Shown: positions 45,785 to 57,379, counted from the first letter of the stretch. The stretch is DNA of 64,000 nucleotides from Oxytricha trifallax (GCA_000711775.1 ARYC01000818.1:1-64000); one strand, 5' to 3'. Translations and numbers: made by a program. Notes: generated from the sequence alone by a model not told the origin.

Positions 45785-45870
45785 CTTACATTGCTTGGTA
45801 ACTATTTAATCTATTGCAAGATGGTTATTAACAGAGAAGCAGCATTAAACTCACAGGTTACAGGTATAAT
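45785..45870 (+). CDS. Gene C, MDS
   Basis: Reads TLLGNYLIYCKMVINREAAL then NSQVTG, matching gene B at 34928-35010. Confidence 0.7.
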
Positions 45871-46474
45871 ATATAAAAAATAGAGGAAAACTTTTTATTT
45901 TAATTAATTGCTTTTTATTAAATATAATATGATTGATATTTTAATGTTAGAATTTATTTAAATAATAAAATATAAAATTTTACCATCAATTTTTCATATG
46001 GATAATTATTGTATTTTTTGAAATTTAAATTATATAGAGAAGAACTTTAATATTAATTAAATATTTCACGATATGATTTAAACTGATTATATTAAATAAT
46101 TTTATTTATATTTTTAATTATTCTAGAAAAAAAGAGTATTATTAAATATTTATTTTTAGAAATTTTTCGAGCTAATTCTTTAATAAATCTGCTAAAATTG
46201 CATACACAAACGACTTTCCTAATTATGATTATTCAGAAAATTTTAAAAACTTAAATATTACATTTTAAACAATATTTGACAAAAAATTTAGGATAAAATT
46301 ATATTTTTTAATATTTTTTTTATTCGCAATAATTCTATTTCATAGAATAATTATAATGTAAATTTACTATGCCATCTAAATTTTAACTAAATAAGTTTAT
46401 GCCAAAATTAAACTTATTTATATCTGAATTTTTCTAATTATTAATTAAATATATTATGATTGAATTATAGAAAC

Positions 46475-46975
46475 TCTGCTACAAAAATTAAAATTCAAGC
46501 TAATGAAACTAAAAAATAATTAGAAGAGCTCCTCATAACGCCTCATTCCCTTATAAACTAATAAAAATATTAAAAATAAATGTCATTTTTATCTTAAAAT
46601 TTTTTTTAAAATTAAAAATATCTTAAATTAAATACATTATTGAAATAAACTTTCGAATTGAAAGACAGTATTGATAATTAATAAATATTATTAATTGAAA
46701 AAAGTATTTTTTTAAATTATTATTTTGCATATCAAAATATGATCATTAAGAACATTTCATCAAGTTCATCATTTTGAAAATTATATAAAATTCATTATGA
46801 AAAACAATTTTTATGCACATTTATTACTTTTAAACATTTAAGAAGAGTTTATTATGAAAACTCTAGAAATTTATTAAAATAGGACTGACCCATACCAACT
46901 AGCTCTTGGTATTCATAATCTTCCATTAAATTATACTTTTGCCCAATTCCATCTCACATTTAGGTAAATATATTA
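46475..46975 (+). pseudogene. Gene C, decayed MDS cluster
   Basis: 46480-46555 reads KIKIQANETKKQLEELL, a poor match to gene B 37800-37900. 46742-46778 reads IKNISSSSSF before TGA. 46878-46965 reads NRTDPYQLALGIHNLPLNYT then FAQFHLTF. Lengths are shorter than in gene B and the frame between islands is not restored by any pointer I could find. Confidence 0.5.
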
Positions 46976-47024
46976 ATAAGTGTATTTAGGAAATTACATT
47001 AAGCAGATATAATACTTAAGGTAA

Positions 47025-47470
47025 TTTTCAACAAGAAGCATCATATGTTAAGAAAATGTTAAACTCAACAGTGTCCTTGCTCGGTTATTATATAATAATT
47101 GCCATTGAAGATTTCAATGCCAGGTACTGTGCCTCCATTTTATTTCATACCATCTATTTACGATTATTTGTGCTCTTATCATAAAAAACCCAGAACCATG
47201 TAATGATCCGTAATTTTTGCCAGGAACAAATATTAGCGAACCCTGGTATTAAAACACTTGCATTAACAGGACTGGTAGAGCCTCAAAACTCCAGGACAGT
47301 AGGTACTAAACTCATATCACATTTATCAAATTTTAATTAATATGGTTAAATAAATTAATGTCTTCTAATAGCTTTTTTAATATTATTAATTCGCCTCTTA
47401 ACTGTAGAGATATCAATCACCCGATGGTTTCTTCAGCGTACCTGCTGAGAGATCAAACTTCTCATACACT
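47025..47470 (+). CDS. Gene C, MDS cluster
   Basis: 47030-47092 reads QEASYVKKMLNSTVSLLGY. 47222-47300 reads TNISEPWYQNTCINRTGRAS. 47380-47465 reads FNSPLNCRDINHPMVSSAYL then LRDQTSHT. The last matches the decayed island at 40275. Several Cys and sequons fit a disulphide-bonded ectodomain. Confidence 0.65.
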
Positions 47471-47782
47471 AAAATATATATATAAAAATATATTATATTA
47501 TATATATTTAGAGATCATTAAACTAATATTGATATATTAAAATAAAAAATATTATGAGTACTTATTTATTAGAAACTTAAGTAAAAAACAAACAATATGA
47601 TTCTTTTTCTATTTTTTTTATTTCAAGTATACCTCAATAATAGGACATTAATTTAATGGTACTAATTGATAGGAAGTAAACTAACAATTGTAGTCACAAA
47701 ATTTTAATTATGGTAAAATTGCTCAATTTTCATAACTTTTAATTAAAATAAATATTTATTAAGTATTATGCAATTAATTAAT

Positions 47783-47784
<2 letters not shown>

Positions 47785-47818
<34 letters not shown>
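47785..47818. repeat. AT microsatellite
   Basis: A run of alternating TA immediately upstream of the next island. Confidence 0.9.
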
Positions 47819-47819
<1 letters not shown>

Positions 47820-47823
<4 letters not shown>

Positions 47824-47945
47824 CTGCCTGGAATTCTTATGGAAACGACAGATTAGTAGAGACCACCGCAATTGCAGGCATGGCATTTATTGCCATATTT
47901 TATTTGAAATCAAGATTTTTGGCAACCTATTTATAATTGCAATTT
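47820..47945 (+). CDS. MDS with possible membrane segment
   Basis: Reads NTAWNSYGNDRLVETTAIAG then MAFIAIFYLKSRFLATYL. The IAGMAFIAIFYL stretch followed by K and R resembles a short transmembrane anchor with a cytosolic positive end. That would suit the C-terminus of a surface protein such as gene C. Confidence 0.6.
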
Positions 47946-48279
47946 ATAGCAAAACATATAAAATATGGAAATGTTTGATATCTTCAATGAAATAATAAAT
48001 CTAATATAAAAATAATATTAATAATATTTTATTTGAATAAATTAACTTAGAATTAAAGTTGGATTTATATAAATTTTAGTCTACTTTCATTTAAGTTAAT
48101 TATTATAATAATTATATATAAAATTAATAATTTTAAATGCAAATGTTATTATATTATAATCCAAAATATCATTTAAGTAATTAATATTCAATGTCAAAAT
48201 TTTGCAATATATTTAATTAATTATTTAAATTAATAAAAATAATATACCCTTTTTATATAATTGGCAAAGGTAAATAGAA

Positions 48280-48430
48280 CTCTTTATGCCGACAACATTT
48301 AATAGTAAATTTTAAACACCAAATGTTTTTCAAAAAAACATTTTATATTATTATTATGAAAATAAATTATCCTTGTAATAACATTCATAACCCATGTAAT
48401 TCCTCGTGCTTTTCAAATATATCTCAATTA
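48280..48430 (+). CDS. Possible small MDS
   Basis: 48285-48322 reads VNRTLYADNI. 48390-48425 reads THVIPRAFQIYL or PCNSSCFSNIS. Both short and weak. Confidence 0.3.
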
Positions 48431-48434
48431 ATAT

Positions 48435-49360
48435 TAATTTTCTAGTATTATCACGTTTTTACCTTTTAAGAATTCAAATATTTGTTTTTTGTGTAGGAAA
48501 TTTGGAATTAAAGTAATTACTTATTTAATTACTTATATGGCATTTTAATAATATTTTTTTCCCTAGAAACGTTTTTAATTGATCTTTAACAACAACAAAA
48601 AAAAGAAATTATTTTCTTAAGAGTGCTTATGCTTTATAATAGTTACAGTAATATTGTTAAACTACAATATTGTAAAATTCAGATCATATCCTATTATATA
48701 TTATTTATATATTTATTTTCATGGTATAACCATTTTAAAGCATAAAATGCAAAAATTATATTGATAACAAAGTATAAATTAAACATATAAATTAATCTTT
48801 TTGGAGTTTTATAATAATTTGTAATTGAAGACTATATTTAATATTAAGCTATTTAGAAAGTATATTATTAATAAAATCACATTGGTGTAATAAAAACAGG
48901 GTTTGATTAATTAAATATTAAATTAATATTGAATAAAATAAAAATAAGCAGCATTTTAAATATAGCACAACATATTTTTTTAAGATTGGTAAAACTTTTC
49001 TAGTTAATCACTTTTATTATAAAGCTAAATACTATCATTAATTGCAATTTTGATTCATTCTTATATAATTAAACATCTTTCCAATGTAAATATTTAGTAA
49101 ATTTTTAGCTTTTATTACTTTATTAATTAATTATAAAATTATTTATATATTTTTATATAATTAATTTCATATTTTAATTGCTAAAGCCTACAAATCATAC
49201 TAAATATTTTGAAATTAAAATTAAAAATTACTACTTAAATGTATTAGAACAATATATAATTGAAAAGATAAAAATATCAACTATTATCTATATCAAACCT
49301 TATATTAATTTATTGATTTTTATAAAATTTTAAAATTCAATTTTAAAGCTGTTTTTTCGT
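48435..49360. other. AT-rich spacer
   Basis: No coding island, inverted repeat or RNA recognised. Confidence 0.5.
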
Positions 49361-49364
49361 AAAT

Positions 49365-49475
49365 GGTTGAGAAACTAATTCAGAGATAATAGCTTTGGAG
49401 GTCCTCAAGCTACCGCTATGACTCTACAATTCTTCACAACCCCGAAACCCCTTATCTTTATATTTTAGTAATTTC
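49365..49475 (+). CDS. Isolated MDS
   Basis: Reads NQFRDNSFGGPQATAMTLQF then FTTPKPLIF. The AACCCCGAAACCCC word at 49438-49452 is coding (TTPKP), not a transposon end. GC-raised, good residue balance. Confidence 0.65.
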
Positions 49476-50067
49476 ATGTGTAGGGTAATTTATGTTCGAA
49501 AAATAGTATCAATATTTTCATTAGAAAGATAAAAACATCTATTTAAGACATAGTATAATAAAATTAGTAGATTTGCATCGTAATTATAAATCTTTTGGAG
49601 CTATCATTGACATTGATAAGAAAAAAATTTATAATATAGCAATTTTTAAGATTTTTTTAATAAAATTATGCATGCCTCCATTCCACTCTTATAAATCACT
49701 TGATTGCAAACTATTATCGTTTTAATACTTGAACCTTATTAACATCCAACAAGAGAATAATTTAGAGTTCTATTATGATTATATTTAATATTTCAATGAT
49801 CTAGACCTAATAAAAGTATTGACACACTTTCCAATTAATCAGAACCCTTAATATAGTTGTTTTGTTTTGCTTGGTCTGAAATTAATAACTAAACATAATA
49901 ATAATTTGATTTAAACTTGTGAAGTATTAATTGAAAAACTCCAAAAAATTTTGAACTTTTCCAATTAATAAAATATTTTCTTAGTATATTTCATTCTAGA
50001 ACATTAAGAAAGAGATGTTATTTTCTGGTTAATATATAATTATAGTAAACATTATTTAAAAGCTGAA

Positions 50068-51675
50068 ATAAAACGTTAATTGTTGCAGAAACTTCTATTT
50101 GGGGTAATTAGATAGAGAAATTATATGACTTTTAATTTAAGGAATTCATTAAAGTTGAGGAATTTATTCTTTTTTAGTTAAATAAAAGAGAATTCAAAAA
50201 ATACCAAAATTTTAAAATAACAATTACAAAAATGCACATGATGTAAAAAAAAAAGTCAATTTACTTTATAAGTATACGATAGTTTGGAGATTATCAATTT
50301 TAGACTTTCATGAAGTCTTTCTCAACTAAATTTTAGCAAAACCATGTTTTTAGTAAGTTCTTTTTTAAGTTTTCAAAAGTGACTTAATCATTATCTGACA
50401 AGAAAATTATTCTTTCATCATTTTAAAGAGTTCAATAGTAATTCTCAAGTAAAGGGTCTGTATTAAAAATAGCAGCAAGCTGTGAAAAAAGTTTCTTATG
50501 TGTCTAAGCGAGAGCAATAGTAAACCTCTACATTTAATTTTTGCGTATGTTCTTCGAAATTATATTGAGAATTATTTGAAATTGAGGGACCGCACAAAGT
50601 ATGATATATTATCAGTTTATGAGATTCATATAGGGTATTTATTTTAAGTTCTTCTATTAAGAATGAACTATATTTAAATGAATTCCTTTTACTAAGGAAG
50701 GTAAGGTGAGAAGCTAAGAAAAACTTATAATATAGTTTTATCTTGATTGAGTTGTCATTAGTTTTAGTTATTTATTCTTAAAGTAAGAGATTAGGGAATA
50801 TCTTCCACGAGGGTTTTCCAATTAAAAAAGTAAAACAGAAAAATGCTTTTACATAGAATGTTTTGTGAACAAAAGCAACCAAAATAAGTGCAATAAATAA
50901 TTTTTATATGGTTATGATGCTATGCAATATAATAAATTTATAAATTGGTAAAACCTATCTGAGATGTCAAAGTTTATTGAGAAATTAAAAAGTTACAATG
51001 AAACAATATTGATAGAAATTCTACAAATCTTAAGCAAAGCTGAATAAAATGCTTTTATGGTTACACAATGCTTTACGGATATTATAATACTGGGGTTTAA
51101 GCCATCCAGATTATTCAATTAGATTTAATTCATCCTTATGATAAAGACACAATAAGTCAACCCACCCTGAAGGAGGGTTGATTTCCTGTTGTTGAAGGGG
51201 CAGTTTGGCATTTGGCTCTTGAAAACATGCCACCAAGAAGGATTCAATAACATGCATTAATTAATTTACTTATTCAGTTTTATTCAAGAAATAATAAAAA
51301 AGAAATTATAGTTCTTTTAATGAGAGCAAGTAAACTATACACGTTAAATATAATATGTAATTCCTATATCCCATATTAAGTATTACTTCTTAAAATTCTC
51401 TCTAAGAACTAAAATATCTTAAAAAGAATTTGGGATATTTATTCAGATATTTCTAGGATACACAGATAATTTAATCCCAGGAAGGCGCCTATATCTCCAT
51501 TAAAGTAAATGATTTTATAAATAATTTATTACTAAAAGGCTCTTAAAATTAATTCTTTTTTATGCAGTGTATTAAAAGGTTAGTTAATTTTTATCTTGAA
51601 AATAAGCTATTATAAATAATAAATGAAGGAGAAGGTAGCAGTTATGCCTATTTATAATACAATATAAAACATTGA
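50068..51675 (+). CDS. Larger coding-like region, unknown helical protein
   Basis: GC-raised segments follow each other in changing frames. 50068-50575 includes FSSKGSVLKIAASCEKSFLC and VQARAIVNLYI. 50545-50740 includes AYVLRNYIENYLKLRDRTKY. 50765-50910 includes ILKVRDQGISSTRVFQLKKQ. 50915-51170 includes MQYNKFINWQNLSEMSKFIE and MVTQCFTDIIILGFKPSRLF. 51185-51510 includes ENMPPRRIQQHALINLLIQF and KEIIVLLMRASKLYTLNIIC. A GT...AG segment at 51505-51567 looks like an intron and the reading continues to about 51675. The helical repeats weakly recall Pumilio- or armadillo-type arrays, not enough for a name. It may be a germline-limited gene or a transposon ORF. At least three frame changes indicate decay or unseen tiny IES. 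Confidence 0.55.
51505..51567 (+). other. Putative 63-nt intron
   Basis: Begins GTAAATGATT and ends TTTTTTATGCAG, a typical GT...pyrimidine-rich...CAG intron. It is a multiple of three and has no in-frame TGA, so splicing is not required for openness. Confidence 0.4.
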
Positions 51676-51679
51676 AAAT

Positions 51680-52195
51680 ATTTTCTTAAATGTAATGAGT
51701 AATCATTTTTATTTTATATATAAAGCTTTTTATCTTTAATTATTTGCAAAAATATAGTTTGACAATTTTTTAGGATTTAAATCAAGGCTACATAGAGAGT
51801 ATTAATAATTGATTAATAATAATTAATTCTTATTTAATATTAATAGTTTTATTTACTTTTTCAAACTTTATATAGCAAAAATAGTAATAAATTTACTTTA
51901 ATTTTTGAAAATAAAAAAAAACTGAATAGTACATAGTGGTATTTTAGGATTGATAGTCATATCTAATTAAAATATAAAGATGAATGCAGTAGTAGAGTAA
52001 TTGCTTCATTTTTAAAAAAATCTTAAGCATTTACGTCTGAATTATATGTTATTCGAGTCTATAAATAAATAGTTATAGGATTTTACTATCAAAGTGCATA
52101 AAATGCAGACTTCAGTCATAATGAAAATAAATTAGTTTTTTATCAGTTTTTATTGTCATTTAGTTGAAAATTATATGCTTGTAATGCTTTAATAA
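51680..52195. other. AT-rich spacer
   Basis: One plus frame stays open to about 51925 with mixed composition (FDNFLGFKSRLHREYQQLI), which may be a continuation of the previous region. The rest shows nothing. Confidence 0.4.
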
Positions 52196-52202
52196 TGAAA
52201 AC

Positions 52203-52255
52203 CTAAGACTACCGACCTTTAAACTTCAATAACTTATATTTCTGATATAATGCTG
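52203..52255 (+). CDS. Small MDS
   Basis: Reads TQDYRPLNFNNLYF, slightly like the NYYQPAGLNFYNDF of gene B at 39090. Confidence 0.4.
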
Positions 52256-52374
52256 CTGATTATGGAAAGTTAACAATAAACTATATCAAAGCAATAATCA
52301 TTATATTTTATTTTTATAATTGAAAGAAAAATTAATATTTACAAAAATAATATTACTGAGCAATTGTTTTGATC

Positions 52375-52505
52375 GACCACCGACTCCCGACTCCACCCCG
52401 TGCCTTTCTTCTAAGTAGTACGCCCACTAATAAACTCAAATCAATATGAAAAAATTGTCTTCAGGGTATCAATCAATCTCCTTCAAGACATCACTACATA
52501 TTACT
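52375..52505 (+). CDS. Possible MDS or element end
   Basis: A GC-rich stretch (GACCACCGACTCCCGACTCC) followed by a frame reading VFRVSINLLQDITTYYSS. The first 40 bases resemble, inverted, GGGGGGTCGGATGTCGGTTGG at 54024-54050, so they may be the tip of a larger element. Confidence 0.35.
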
Positions 52506-52813
52506 CTTCTAAATAAAAAAATTACATTAAATTTTCAAATCTAATTCTAATCCTCTTTTCTTTTACTCAGACTATATTATTTCTATGTTTTGAATAGTCT
52601 TACTATGTATGTCATTTTTTTATAATATAAAATCCATTTAATTCATATTTTATATCTTCTTATATTATCCAATCTTTAACTTTTTTTTACTGAACAAAGA
52701 GATAATGAATATTTTTATGAACAAAATTGCTTCATACATTCTTATTTAAACAAAATTTTAAAGAATAGCTTTATAAATTTTATCCTTTTTTATTTTCTAA
52801 TAAAGAACGCTTT

Positions 52814-53237
52814 TCATTTATTATTGTAGGATTACATTGAATTTGGAAAATTAAATAAAGTTAAATTATTAATATATGAAATTATTGACAGTTAACTCTC
52901 TGAAAACCTAGACAATATGGAGCTTGTTCGATAGAGAATTCAAAATAAGCTGGACTTTACTATTGGCGGTACTCCTCTATCGAATCCATGAAGCGAGATA
53001 AATTGAATTTATTTTTTGGGGTTAAAATGAACTAAAAAATCACCAAAAAATAAATTCATTTAGAGATTCGATAGAGGAGTACCGCCAATAGTAAAGTCCA
53101 GCTTATTTTGAATTCTCTATCGAACAAGCTCCATATTGTCTAGGTTTTCAGAGAGTTAACTGTCAATAATTTCATTTATTAATAATTTAACTTCACTTAA
53201 TTTTCCAAATTCAATGTAATCCTACAATAATAAATGA
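52814..53237. mobile_element. Foldback family 1, copy f
   Basis: TCATTTATTATTGTAGGATT and AATCCTACAATAATAAATGA are perfect inverted tips. The arms share GACAGTTAACTCTCTGAAAA, GACAATATGGAGCTTGTTCG and GGACTTTACTATTGGCGGTA. The loop is near 53030. No ORF. Confidence 0.95.
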
Positions 53238-53239
53238 TA

Positions 53240-53960
53240 GATTAGTTAGTAGAAGTTTAATTCTTTTTCTTATAAAATACTGCTTTCAATACGATAATAT
53301 TTTATTTACAATTTATTCCAATCTAATATTTGAGTATTAACTAAATAAGATTGATTTGAAACCTATGTAATTATTGTTAAGTAACATTATTATCTTTTAA
53401 TTATTTTTTTTTTCATATTATTCAAAAATATCAGCATCTATTGATAAGTAAACATTAGACCATCGTAAAGATTTTCAGTGTATTCAAAATTTTGATTGTT
53501 TTATAATCAGAAAAGAAAAAATTAAATTAATTTTAAATTTGAATTTTTTAACTTAAAATTAGAATAGAAATATTATCTAAAAATTATATAAAATAAAAGC
53601 CTGATTTTTATCATAAAATAATTAAAAAATAAAAAACATGAAAGAATTTATTAATCTATTTTTTAAATTCATATTAAGATAGTAAAAGGTATTTTTGTTC
53701 ATCGAAAAGATTTTATATGTTCGTTCAGTAAATATTTATATTCAATGAAAAATGTAATGAATTAAAATAAAGCTTTTAACATAAAAAATAACCTACGAAG
53801 TGAAACTAATCAAAATATAAAAATACTGTCATCTGATCAAATAATAGACAATTAGAATTAATTTTGAAGTTTTTAATGTAATATTAAATATATTAAAAGA
53901 TCATGATGATGTGATGTCATTAAGCAAATCAATTGATACCCTGAGGAAATTTTTTCATTT
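53240..53960. other. AT-rich spacer
   Basis: No coding island, inverted repeat or RNA recognised. Confidence 0.5.
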
Positions 53961-54503
53961 TAATTAGGATATTTAGGGGGCGCTGGAGGACTATCAAGAA
54001 GGGGAGGGGGTACTACAATGAAGTTGGTTAAGGGGGGTCGGATGTCGGTTGGAACAAGCAATAATGAAGATCTTGGTTATCTTTAGAAAAATATGAGAAA
54101 TTTGCAATAAATTCAGATTGAAAATTAAATGCTAGTAATTTGGAGAAATATTACTTATCAATTTTATTTTTTGAGCATTTATTATTGATGTATGGTAATA
54201 TATAAAGTTCTCCTATTCTATCTCTATATATATATATCAATTATATAAGTCATAACTTGTTAAATAAAAAAACAAGAAATATTCTACTCATAGATATTAA
54301 AATAATATTTTTATTATCAATGTATTAAAATATTTCATTAACTAAAAGTTATTTCCTAACAATTTAAGATATTTTTTAATATTTTTTCTCGATTTATAAA
54401 ATATTAATTCCAAAAAACGATAAATAATTAAATAGGAATTAATGATTTGTATAAGTATTTTTTATTTAATTCTAACATTATTTGAATTTAGCTTTTAGTA
54501 TAG

Positions 54504-55606
54504 AATATTGTAGGAATACATTCGAATTTGAGGAAAATAATTTAATCAATAATTAAATAGTAATTCAAATTAGTAGCAGTTAAAATTTGCTAATTTTAAC
54601 GATTTTGGGCTCATTCGATAGATAATTTAAAACTAGCTGGACTTTGTCATTTGCGCTACTATTATATCTCATCCCAGGAGCGAGATAACTTGAGTTTAAT
54701 GTGAGGATATAATTCAATTAATTTAGAGGTGGTGTTTAATTAAAGTCGATTAACTCGCTCGGGGTACGATGAAATAGTACTGCAAATGACAAAGTCCAGC
54801 TAGTTTTGAATTCTCTATCAAAGAGCCCAAGATCGTTTGAATTGGCCAACTTTAACTGCCACTAATTTGTGTGTTTAATGATTAAAATCAAATAAATTTA
54901 ACATATCACTGTTTAATACTAAAATCAAACCATCAATCTTAGCCGTGACGTAGACCGTATCTGAGTGAGTTGACGTGATAAATTCCGTGACGTGACAGTC
55001 ATGAAGTAGAAAACTCCGAAAAAATCATTCTCGCTATTGCCTAGTCTTCTCCCAAAATCAAGATGTCATCCCAGTTTGTACCTGGGGACAGAGCTCATGA
55101 GATCAAACTAGATAACAGAAGATGGAGAAAAACGCTTACCGGTCCCTCCGCTGCTAGGAAACGTAATTCCTATCCTTTCGCTGTGGTAGCTTCAGCACCC
55201 TAACCCGGTGTGGGAGAAAAATCCTTATCGTTGGCTTCAATGGTTTTCGTCTTCTCACTTTCGAAGGCAGAGCGTACCTTCATCCTGCTCCCTATTACCT
55301 AGGAAACTGAACTCAAGCCAGTAGACTCATCTAATGCAGGGAAATCTTAAGATCCAGCTCACTCGAAGAGTGTACGCTGACAGATTGAACCCCGCCGACT
55401 GGTCCCTCATGCGTTGCGCCCAACAACCCCCTACCTACCCTCGATACGCCTTAGTGTAGTAGAAAGCTCTATCAGAAAGTTCCAAGTGGTTGGTACCACC
55501 TAGCAATTAACTTTCTAATTTAATAATACTGCCACTAATTTGAATTACTATATATATAATTAATTATAATTTTTTTTCTCAAATTCGAATGTATTCCTAC
55601 AACAAT
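54504..55606. mobile_element. Foldback family 1, copy g, with GC-rich insert
   Basis: TATTGTAGGAATACATTCGA and TCGAATGTATTCCTACAACA bound the element. Inner arms carry AGCAGTTAAAATTTGC, GATTTTGGGCTCATTCGATA and AGCTGGACTTTGTCATTTGC with inverse copies ending about 54860. The right arm is interrupted by about 600 bp of GC-rich DNA (about 54940-55510), after which the arm sequence (AATTAACTTTC, GCCACTAATTTG) resumes. The insert is therefore later than the element. It carries the ORF listed next. Confidence 0.85.
55063..55380 (+). CDS. GC-rich cargo ORF of unknown family
   Basis: ATG at 55063 to TGA at 55378-55380, 105 residues in the ciliate code. The frame is also open upstream to about 54982. 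It reads MSSQFVPGDRAHEIKLDNRR, WRKTLTGPSAARKRNSYPFA, VVASAPQPGVGEKSLSLASM, VFVFSLSKAERTFILLPITQ. After the TGA the same frame continues about 45 codons without a stop (QIEPRRLVPHALRPTTPYLP). Base composition near 50% GC contrasts with about 22% around it, as expected of transferred or cargo DNA. No family recognised. Confidence 0.5.
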
Positions 55607-55609
55607 GTA

Positions 55610-56245
55610 AAAACTTTTTGAGCAATAAAATTGTTATATAATCTATACATAACGAAAAATAATTATATTTACCCTCCTGTTAAAACCTCGAATTCATATA
55701 AATTTGTTCAATGGTACTTCATAAAATTTTATATTGACTCTTATCATTTTTATGATTACATAAAATTATAGATAATAAATGTTAAGAATTTTCATATTTT
55801 AAGAAAATATAAAAATTTTTACTACTTTTCACTAAAGAAGAATATGCAAACTAATCAGCTTAAGTTTAACTTGCAATCATGTATCAAGGAATATATATTA
55901 ATTTATTTATATTATGTTATAATTTTATTTAAAATTAGCGGATTAAATTGTTCTAATTTTTGCATTTAAAATTTAACTTATATTCTTACTTAGGAAATTA
56001 ATATTTGGTTTTCCTATAAAAAACTTTGATATTTTATTATTAAAAAACGCTTAAATTAAGTAATTTATTCTGACATAAAATTAAAACTGTTAAACTTAAA
56101 TTATAGATTTGTATTTTATTCAAAGAATGAGTCTTCCATTTTAAAATACAGATCTCACTATCATTAAGAAATAATAAAAATTCATGAAAATTTACAGGAT
56201 AATAATTTATGATAAATGAAACAAGTAATTTTAAATATTATTAAA
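55610..56245. other. AT-rich spacer
   Basis: No coding island or element recognised. Confidence 0.5.
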
Positions 56246-56248
56246 ATC

Positions 56249-56776
56249 AGGGGAGGAAAGTTTCATGTTCCCTTCAGATTTTTATAACTCATACATAAAA
56301 AATTTAATTAAATAAAAAAAAATTTGTAGATTATCATTAATATTATTATTATTATTTAATGCTGTACGGAAATTAATACTGGGGCTTGAGCCAGCCAGAT
56401 AGAGATAATAGGATATTCATACTTTAACTTTTGGCGATTCAATCTCATCTGTCCAAGTGGAACGACACCCATATGCTGGACTGACTAACTTCACATTATA
56501 ATCATTAATAATCCAATTTTTAATTATTTAAATATATATTAACTCTTATCTCTTAATAAGATTCTAATATTTTGAAGAAAATAAAAGTCACACTAATAAA
56601 TTATCAATTAAAGCAATTAGTTTTTATACAAGGGATCGTTGTAAACTTTGAAATTTATAAATAAAAAAATTTGTTTTATATAGGGTAAAGAAATTGAAGC
56701 AGTGATAAAAACATTTCTTCGTTAAGTTTTGGCAAATGAAATTATTTTTAATATTTGGGACAGGAAAGTTCCCCCA
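56249..56776. mobile_element. G-tip element 7
   Basis: Left AGGGGAGGAAAGTTTCATGT, right GGGACAGGAAAGTTCCCCCA. Inside at 56365-56400 is a fragment homologous to 51068-51110 (ACGGAAATTAATACTGGGGC against ACGGATATTATAATACTGGG). That indicates capture of, or shared descent with, the 50-51.6 kb coding region. A standard-code frame at 56736-56948 crosses the right tip and is not a gene. Confidence 0.65.
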
Positions 56777-57239
56777 AAAATCAGTTACTACGCAGTCACT
56801 AGTTATGAAGATTTATTTTATAACTTTCTTTTTATTTTTATTATATAATAATTTTGTAAAGACAAATTCTATAATATATAACTTAAATAAATTTAATAAT
56901 ATTAAATTGTTTTTTTTTGAGAGTAAACTTCAATTTTATTATAAATAGGGGAAAAAATCTTGAAATAATATGTAGCAAAATGTAATATAAATTATAAACA
57001 TTTACCTTATTTAATGGGGCGAAATGGTAAATTAAGCATAGCAATATAGCTTTATTTTTCTTAAGATAGTGGAATAATTTATTTTTATATTACAAAAATA
57101 AAAAAACATCTTAATATTTTTAAAATAGTGCCTATGTTGATAAGCTTCTTGTTAAAAGATGTTTCCAAGATATATTTTTTATATTTTTCCTTACTCTCCC
57201 TTTAACTTTTCCTTTTAATTTTTTATGAATTACATTTAA

Positions 57240-57375
57240 AATGAAGATAAAGCATACACAGGACCAAGCCTTAGAGACAGTCAACTTAACTTGACCGTGA
57301 CATCAAACTATACTTAAGTCCTTGCCAGTGCTGCCAAGCTCTCAACCTATCAATTCAATCATTTATATTATTTAA
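57240..57375 (+). CDS. Gene D, MDS
   Basis: Reads DKAYTGPSLRDSQLNLTVTS then NYTQVLASAAKLSTYQFN. Two sequons, GC-raised. It precedes the pointer-resolved chain at 58120-59280. Confidence 0.75.
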
Positions 57376-57379
57376 TTTA

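Noticed and set aside
47358-47540. Standard-code ORF of 60 residues
   Set aside because: Only its middle (FNSPLNCRDINHPMVSSAYL) is coding, as a gene C MDS. The ends are spacer.
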